64,000 nt of DNA from Thereva unica (taxonomy: Eukaryota; Arthropoda; Insecta; Diptera; Therevidae): positions 558,001 through 622,000 of the forward strand of contig OX465286.1 of NCBI GenBank assembly GCA_949987705.1. Direction: 5' to 3'. This document shows positions 24,801 through 33,800 of this stretch, piece by piece. Positions within the stretch are counted from its first letter, which is position 1; the number at the start of each line of letters is the position of its first letter. The notes beneath the pieces are model-generated. The model saw nothing but the letters and a program-made list of their open reading frames with translations, had not been told where the DNA came from and did not search any database. Position numbers and translations under genes: made by a program.

Positions 24801-27800
24801 CAGGCAGCCTGCCGGCATATATATTGCATTGTCAACCGCTGCATCTGAGCCTCTCAATCTCGTTGACTGTTAGTTTATCCAAGCGCTCACTGAGCTCTTC
24901 ATAGGAGGCATCTTGTTCATTAGATGAAGCCGTTTTGAAAACATTTATTCATGCCTGCCTTAGTCCAAAATGGAGTTTATAGTCAACTTTTTTGAGCCCC
25001 TCTAGGCACTCCTCATTGATTAACAGTACCAGGGTTCTCCTATTTCGCTGGGGTTCCTCGGCCTTAAGCATCTTCCAGTTATCCATAGGGCCCTGAAGAT
25101 GCTCGAGCAATTTGGCCCATTACGAGCTCCATGACAATTTCTGATATTTTGGCCTCGATGTCAACTAAGAGAAGGTCCGGGAGTCTGCCGGTACTAGAAT
25201 TGGCATCGGTTAGGGCCATGGAGCTTCACTACTTCGCTCATTGGCCTGTTACCCGTTGCCTGATTGTTGGGCTCCTGGATTAGAAGTTTCCACGACTATG
25301 GTTGGTCTTCCTGAGTAAAAATAAAAAATGGGTTTATAGCGGGCGAACACCGGCCGTTTGGTTTTTTAAGGGGGATATGATGGCCGTGGAATTTTTAACC
25401 ATTTTGACTAATGAGTTTGCCGATCACTGCACTACACTAATAAATAATCTCCGATTTACACTCGAAACACTCAGCCATCGTTTTTATGCACTTTTAAAAG
25501 CAATTTTAACAAATTTTTCTTCCTTTTCATTTTAATGAAGCCATCGAAACTAACCTAGGCTCAACTTTGAGGTTTAAATTACCTGGACCACCAATTATAA
25601 CATATACAAATAAAATTTCACGTGGCTTGTATTATAAAAATGGTTATGTAATAAAATATAAAAAAAAACATACAATCAAAATATTTAGGGTTGACACAGA
25701 AATATTATTATATTTATTTAATGAAATATATACGTTATTATTTTGTTAGATCTAGTTCTCATGGTAAACCAATCAGACACACATTTTTAGATTAATAATA
25801 TTTTTATTGTAAAGCTATTCGGGATTCTCCTCTATTTTAAAAGTACAGTACTCATACTAAGCTGAGTGAGTTTTATAATAGGCTAGGAAAAATTAATTGT
25901 TTATGCCTGCGCGCTAATATGGGGGTTTGTTAAGAACTTTCTAAAATTATATATGTATATATATACCTATATATTTTTTTTGCTGAAAAGACAAAAACAA
26001 CAACACAAAACGCAAAAACAACAGCCTAATGTGCTTCTTCACATTTCATAAATTACTATCTATATATTCACACAGTTACATAATTGTAACAAAATCATTC
26101 ATTTTTTCTAAAAAAAAAGTTCAAGTAATTTTCAAAATTTAGTATATCCTTGCTGGAGGCTTGTTTTTGCACTTTCTCTCTCAAAATCTTTTAATACATA
26201 CTTCAAGCTAATATAAAAAGCTAAAATACGGCATTACCTATGCAATAATTATTGTTCTCATACATTTCTCTTTATTAAAAACAAAAAAAGCTAAATATCT
26301 ATTTTATTAAATCACTTCAGGGTCCTCCAGGCTCTAGTGGACCGCCAGGACCGGGAACACCAATAATGCCATCTCCTCAAGGTTTGCAATAAATTATATT
26401 AATATAATTTTATTTATTAAATTTTCTGTTGTTAATAATTGCAGACTCGTCAAATTCAGGAGGCGAAAATATGTACACATTAATGAAACCAGTACCGAGC
26501 GGGAGTATGGGTGGGGTATGTCTTTTAAATTATATTCAATATTTATATCTCGAGAGTTGATTATTTTGTACATATATACCTATATATATATTTATAAATG
26601 GATGGCATAGAACTGTGTAATATTGATTAGTTTAAATTCGCTTGATTGATATATTTAGTTAACGTAAAAGTTAATAACTATATTGTATTTATGGGTATTT
26701 AGACATATACATATATATATATAATGAAGGCTAGGAAGCGTTAGACTATTTAATATATCAATTGTTATGGGCTATACTTAAGTTTACAGTTCCAGAATAA
26801 TTGCTACAAAAGATTATATTTACCTCAAATTATCTTTTCTAAGGTGTTTTTATATGGACACATGTCCACAAACATTCTACATTCAGATAAATTGATAAAG
26901 GATGATTGAAAAATAAGTATTTTTATGTATAATCCAAAAAAAAAAAACAAAAACGGATTGTTATTAGGAGCCATCCATAAATTACGTCACACAAATTTCA
27001 TGTTTTTTTTACCCCTCCCTCGTCCTTGTCACAACTGGTGACATTTCTGAGACTCCTACTCCCTAGTGTGACGTCACATATTTTGCAATTTTACATTTAG
27101 AAATTATTAAATTAAAACAGCAGTTCCGAAATTAGATTTATTTCCATTTAAATCATCGAACTTTGAAATTATTTATAACTGGCATAGTCACTTCGTTCTT
27201 GGGTTTGGGTTGTTAATGTCATGAACCATTTGTGGTGTCAACATCCACAGGGCACATTGTGCGTTGTCCGGCGTAGGTGCGACAAGTTTTACGACAACAC
27301 GCATGTTTTAGTTCCGGATCAGGTAGGCTACAGGGCCGGTGCTTGGGTTTTTTTTGCGCCCGGTGCATAATGCCGTATTGCGCCCCTTCATTTTTGACAG
27401 CAATGGAAAGAACCAGAAAACTAGGTATGCTCCGTGGGCTCCCCAATTTCACTAAGGCTCTCCTTCTTGTCCTAGTACGACGGTAATTGCGATTCCACCC
27501 TTCTTTTTATTTTCCTTTCCTATCCTTAGATTAAATAGGAACTGGTGCTGCGAACCCAGAAACTTTGGGCAAAGTGGCCGGCGACTGTCTAGGTTTTCTT
27601 CTTGGCTAACCGGGTTCAAGACAGTCGTCCTGGCTTTGCTCTGTAGGGAAGGAGTTCACGAAAGCATCCATTCTGACACGAGCCTCAATATCAGAATAAG
27701 GCATTATACAACTGGTTGCGCCCGGTGCCATGAGGAGATCCTTAAACGACAGTGCAAAACCTACCCACTGGCATGCAGCCCTCGACACGATAACTTTACC

Positions 27801-30800
27801 TTTTGGCTTAGGCCCGATCAAATTAATCCATTCTTTTCAGGACAGCTTGCAGTGGAGCGGTTATGGTCGCACTTTCACCAGTTCGCGATAGTTGCGCCAC
27901 ATGCGTATTTAAATAAACTCCATGTTGCTTCTCCTATCTCACTGGTGACCCCACTACCAGGTGAAAACTTTCTTGGACAGACATTTTATGACTAGTTCTT
28001 GAACGAGGAGAAGTAAAATTTCTCCGCTTTTCTTGCATGATTAAAGTTAAAGGGACAGAAATTGGTTAAATTTGTGTAACTTCTTGCGCCTGCGGGATCC
28101 GCATTATTTCGTGGACAGACGTACAGAGTATTTTATCGAGAAAATAAACTGAGAAAAATAAATTGGGGTAATAAAAGTGAATTCCTTTAATTTATGAAAA
28201 TGAAGTCACGGAAACAAAGGCATATTTTTTTTTTTAAATCTTAAATCGCGCCCCGTCCAATTGCGCCTGGTGTAAGTGCACCATACGCACCTATGAAAGC
28301 GCCGTCCCTGGTAGACTACACAGGACCCTACGTAACAAAATTTAGGACCCCTCCCGTCACACTTCGTAGACCCCCTCCCTCCCCCTTAACGTGTGACGTA
28401 ATTTATGGATGGCCCCTATTAATTAAGCAAGATTCAAGATTTGAGTTATTACAACGGAAATGTTTTTTCCTTCATAAAATTTCATAAATTTAAATATCAC
28501 AAAACAAAATTTTAAATTTTAATAAACAAATCTTTAAAATCTTCGAAAACTGTGTAATAACAATCCATTTTTAACTTATGATATTATGAACAATTTTAAT
28601 ATTCTTAGGGAAGTGGAGTGCGTACAAAGCAAACAAGACGGCGTGGTCCTTGTTATAAGGACGAGGTAAGAATAATGAAAAGTTGTAAATGAAAAAAAAA
28701 AAAATTAGGGGAAAGGTGAAATGTTAATTAAAAAAAAAATGCAAGTAATATTATTTCTTGAAGGGAGGAGATTACAATTTCTAAATAAATAAAATTATCG
28801 TTTTATGTATATGTGTCAAAATCGCATGAATTTTGTTAGAGTTTTTTTTTATTTGGATTTATGGGGATAGTTAAAAATTTATATAATTAATATAAATTAC
28901 GATTACTTAAGTTATATATATATATATATTTATTTTTTTAGTTAATTTAGTTTAAACAATGTCTCTCAATTATAAAAAACAAAATTTTTTTATAACTTCA
29001 GGAATTTCCAATGGGCGGAGGACCGGATGGTGGTCCAATGGGGCCAATGGGTCCAAACACAATGGGACCTGTACTTAATGGCGATGGCTTGGATGGTATG
29101 AAAAATTCACCGGCTAATGGTGGTCCTGGAACACCGAGAGAAGATTCAGGAAGCGGTATGGGAGATTATAATTTAGGGGGATTTGGTGGCCCTGGAGAGA
29201 ATGTGAGTACATATTATTAATTTGTTATATTCCATAACTATTATTATTATTTATTACTTTTATCCGTTAATATTATTGTTATTATTTGAATTCACACTAA
29301 TATTTATTGTATTATGAAAATTCAAACGTTATTGGGTTATCGGAAAAAAGGTCGACGCATTTATTGTATGTACAGCAAGGGGCCTCGATAGTCCGGAACA
29401 CCCAAAATGTATTATACCTTGTTCAGAGATGTAAGAAGAGCGTTCGGATTATAGTATGTAGATATTTTGAAAGGGAAATTTTTTTTTGTTGTAATTGAAA
29501 ATAAGGTTTCACACAAAAATATTACATAATTCAAGTATTTGATTTTATTCACATTTTTTTAAAGGCAACTGGTTCCGATACTGCCGCTGCCCCCAGTTCT
29601 TCGTACGTGTAGCACTTAAAAGAGTGGTGGGAAACTAAACAAATTATTCATACATACCACCTCTGGCACTCGTGCCATAGGTTTGGCACCCCTAACCTTT
29701 AACCACTTCGTCTTCTTTGATCCGTTTGCTGGCGGTCCGAGCGAGACGTCCCCAAAACAGATACGCTGCTGTCGGTGCCGCTTTGAAAAATGCGGTTTCT
29801 TGCCTAGTTCCTTCGGTTTCCCGATTCTGATCAATTCGGCAGTTCGACCACCCTCATCCTTTCGCACCCTGGGCTTGGGACCAGGCGGCGGCGGAGTTAA
29901 CCTTTAACCACTAGTAAGCTAAAAAGCCATATCCTGTTCATTCACTGAAATAAGTCGCAGTAATATTGTATCGGTAATTCTTTCATTCGTCTCGCTACTA
30001 TATCACTGGAGTTGATGAAGGCTTCTTTCACACTTGCAAAAGACCTACCCATTAGGGTGCCGTCATCAGCATAAGGCATTGTCTGTGTTGACTTGTTAAA
30101 GATGGATCCCGTCGTTTCTACCCCAGCGTTTCTTACCACCTTCTCCAACACTATGTTAAATACGAGGCATTCCAGCACGTCGCCTTGTCTCAGTCCTCTC
30201 TGTGATGTGAAACTTTCTGAGAGGTCTCGTTCAATTCTTACTCTTCATCGTACTACCTCGATTGTAGCTTTTGTTACTTCGATTAGGTGTTTTGGAAATT
30301 TGCACCTCTAGTCTATACCATTGGCCGTCTCCCCATTAGGAAATTTCCAAGTTACTCTGTGTGTATTCTTCTGCGTTCGAATTTCGTGCTCGCTACTATC
30401 ATGTTATCTCCAGCAGCGAAGTCCACCAGTCTACGAGCATTAAAATATATACCATTAAAAATATTTACATACTATATTCAGAACGCACAAGCGAACACAG
30501 GGTATACACATTTTTGATGTTTGGGACTATCGAGGCCCTGCTGTATTATTGCGAATAAAATTTTATTAGAATAACTATCTGGAAGCGCCTTGCTGCACCC
30601 ATAAGCCAATAGTATGGCGTGCGCCAAAACAATTGGGAATCTCAAAATCGCTTTTCCCATATCCAAAAACCCACCCAAAACTCCCTAAATACAAAATCGG
30701 AGCAGCAAGAAAGTATATTACTATGTTGTGTATAAAATTTTGAACAAAGCTCTCTAAGTAGACACCGAATGCCAAAATTAAATTTTTGTGGCAATCGCTT

Positions 30801-33800
30801 GAATAGTTTAGGAGTTTTAGATTTAGAATTTTATATATGTATATATAGATTATCGAGATAAACAGTTTATTCGAATAATGCCCATTTTTGCGTTATTTTA
30901 AATGCCCCAAAAAATGCGTTATGTTTTTTCTCCGACAACCCAATATATGTATATGAATACTACTCTTATTTCTCCGCTGTTCTAATTGCTTATGAAAACG
31001 AAAATCAATTGAAAGAAAAAAATTAAATTAATCGATATTAAAATATATATTATAAATATTTTCTAAAATTTAATATTTTAAAATATCTTAAATATATATT
31101 TGCTGGGGGTTTTGTTTATAACAATCGGGGAGAAATAATCCAATTTAATTAAAAAAAAAAATAATTTACTTCCTTCTTAGTTATTTTTTTTATTATTAAA
31201 AAATGCTTTTATATTTATTTGTGTTGCTGCCGTGGCGGATACTAGAAGATGATTAGAAAAATATATATATATATATAGATAACATTGTGATATATTTATT
31301 ATATAAAATTAATTCAAAGAAAATAATTTAATTTTTGAGTAATGCATCCATGGCAACAGCATTTTTTTATGGAAGTGTCTTATCGGACGCAGATGCGACG
31401 ACAGAGTTGACGACAGAGTCGACCGAGTTGACGAAAGAGTCGACCGAGTTGACGACAGAGTTGACCGAGTTGACGAAAGAGTCAGAGAGAGAGAGAGAGT
31501 TGGCTGATTCTTTCGTGAACTCGGTCGACTCTGTCATCAACTCGGTCGACTATGTCGTCAACTCTGTCGTCGACTCTGCGTCCGATAAGACACTTCATTT
31601 TTTTATTATTATTTTTTAAATGCCGCTCTATAACATTGTTCTTCTTGAAATTATTTTTGGTTGTATGTTCTTTTAGTATGGTCTCTTTCCTGCATGTACA
31701 TATAAATAATAATATTTAAAAAAAACAAAAACCCAAAAATTTTTTTCTGTTTAATTACTTTTTTGGTTTTTTAATTTCACTTTTATATATAAATAATATA
31801 TGATTGTCTTTGTTTCTAATTTAGTATATAATATTTCATTTAAAAATTAAAAAAAAAATACGTGTTTTAAAATAAATAAAACAAAAAAAAAAGAATTAAT
31901 AAAAACTAAAATTCATATATAATTTTAAATTAATTAATAATAAAAATAAGAAAGAAAATCATTTTAAATAAAAATTTCTTGAGCTCTCTCAGCGCTACAT
32001 TTTAAAACTAATAAATATTAATAAAATAAAAAAAACAAATAAAAAGAACGCTCATATATTCGCCTATAGTTTTGGATATTTTATATTTTTTTGTTATTTT
32101 GTAATTACTTAGTTAATATTATATATATATAATATATATATATATATTTATTTATCATTATTTTATTTAAATATGATGATTAATTAATTAATAATTATTA
32201 CCTGAGGGATGGGGGCTTTTATTTAAGTTAAAATAAACAAAAAAAAACAAATCAACTTTTTTCTTCGCTATTTTTGAATATTTTTTTTTTTTAATATTTT
32301 ATTTTCATTTTTAAATAATAAAAAAAAAAACAAAATAGTCTTTTTTGAAAGCTATATTAATATCCATATAAAATTAGAGAAAATCAATAAAAAAATATAA
32401 ATTTATTTATTTTTTTATAGATATTATATCTTAAATGATTTTTTTTATATACAATAAAAATAAAATTTATAATTTTTCATTAATTAACTTTTGTTTTCTT
32501 CTTAAATATAACAAAGCATAAACCATTGGCATATATATATATTATAAATATATATTTTTTTTGGTTAATTATTATTATTATTATTATTTTGAAACATTTC
32601 CAGTTTTGTATTTTGTTTCTTTTAGGACAAAAGAAGTTGTTTTTAATAAATAAATAGTTCAAAATGTGTTTCAAAATTTTGAGAAGGGAAAAGGAAGAAT
32701 TTATTAATTTAATAAAAAAAAATCCTTTTTTTTAAAAAATACGAATAATTATTATTTTTTTTTTGTAAAAAAAGTATGTGTTTTTTTATATATATAATAA
32801 TTAGTAAATTTCTGCTTTTATTTATTTATTATTATTATTATTATTTTTTTTTTTTTGAGAATTGTATTTTGTCTCTTCCTACACATTTTTTTTTGATATA
32901 AAAAAAATGTTTTACGTCTGTTTATAACATGCTTTTCCTTAATTTTAATTTTTTTCATTTATTTTGTTTTTCTAACTTATATATGAGACGCCCGTCCCTT
33001 TCGATATTTAAAAAAAAAAAACAAAAAATCATTTTTTTGTTTGTTTAATTGTAATTTTTTTTTGATTTTTCAGTCAAATATTTTCCACATAAAAATTAAT
33101 TAATAATTAATCCTTATGATTATTGCAAAGTAAAAATATAAAGAGCTATAGGCGCCGCGCAGTGTCTTGCAAAGTATATATTTGTTTTTTTTTTTTGGTT
33201 TTTTATTTAAAAAAATTTAACTAATTTTTATTTAAAAAAAAAATATATATACATATATTAGAGTGGCCCTTATTTGTATGGCGATTTTATTTTTTGAAAT
33301 TTTTGGTGATGCTAACCCCTAGAACGGTGCTCTATAGCGAAAAAAAATCCTATAAAAATTTCAGCTGATTTTAGTCGTCTTACCCGTGCCGAAAAACGCG
33401 GTGAAGTTTGTTATTTTATGAGAAAACTTCCATTTATCAAAAAATTTTGATTTGCTTCAATTTTTTTATGCAGTTTCTATACAAAAAAAAAGTGGACATG
33501 TATATTTCCTTTTTTTTCAATAATTAGGGGGGGGGAGGTATAGTATCTTCGAAGAGAACTTCACGAAAAGATTGTGTAGTTTATTTAATTTGGGAATTGC
33601 GAATTGCTGTCGCGGAGTGACAGTTTTTCAGTCGTATTTAATGTATTTCATATAGACCATATCTAGTTACCTTTCTGGGAAAATATATGTTTTTAATAGG
33701 AAATTTTTTGGGGAATACGATAGTATTTTTTTTAAATTTAAAAAAAAGGGAACTCATAGTAAACGGCTTTTTATATGTTTAATTGTTAATAACAAATACT

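Larger units (their letters stand above)
22603..26320 (+). other. Ssdp GC-AG intron, 3.7 kb, transposon mosaic
   Basis: Begins GCAAGT and ends CACTTCAG. Contents recognised: a repeat shared with 34262-34520 (23816-24120), hAT-type ends (24535-24720) and a LINE ORF1 fragment (24880-25200). The stretch 22650-23800 is unassigned, including a minus-strand frame at 22938-23201 that I do not recognise. 25540-26320 is plain AT-rich intron. Confidence 0.8.
26516..28608 (+). other. Ssdp intron with nested DNA transposons
   Basis: A 2.1-kb GT-AG intron. Most of it is a TIR element (26966-28418) that itself holds a hAT-like element (27331-28310). The first 450 bp are AT-rich. Confidence 0.85.
29373..30543. 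mobile_element. Pogo-like element with CAGCAGGGCCTCGATAGTCC ends
   Basis: CAGCAAGGGGCCTCGATAGT at the left pairs with ACTATCGAGGCCCTGCTG at the right. TA flanks both sides and the pairing continues (GAACACCCAAAATGT against ACATTTTTGATGTTTG). Such ends are typical of the pogo/Tigger group. The interior was overwritten by LINE-derived sequence. Confidence 0.7.
29332..30943. mobile_element. Mariner-like element with TTGGGTTRTCGGA ends
   Basis: TTGGGTTATCGGAAAAAAGG at the left pairs with TTTTTTCTCCGACAACCCAA at the right, flanked by TA. The inner words CGCATTTATTG and AAAAATGCGTTATG also pair. The interior is filled by a later pogo-like insertion. No own transposase is visible. Confidence 0.75.

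Noticed and set aside
27636..27995. 119-codon frame in the small hAT-like element as a transposase
   Set aside because: None of the expected hAT motifs could be seen.
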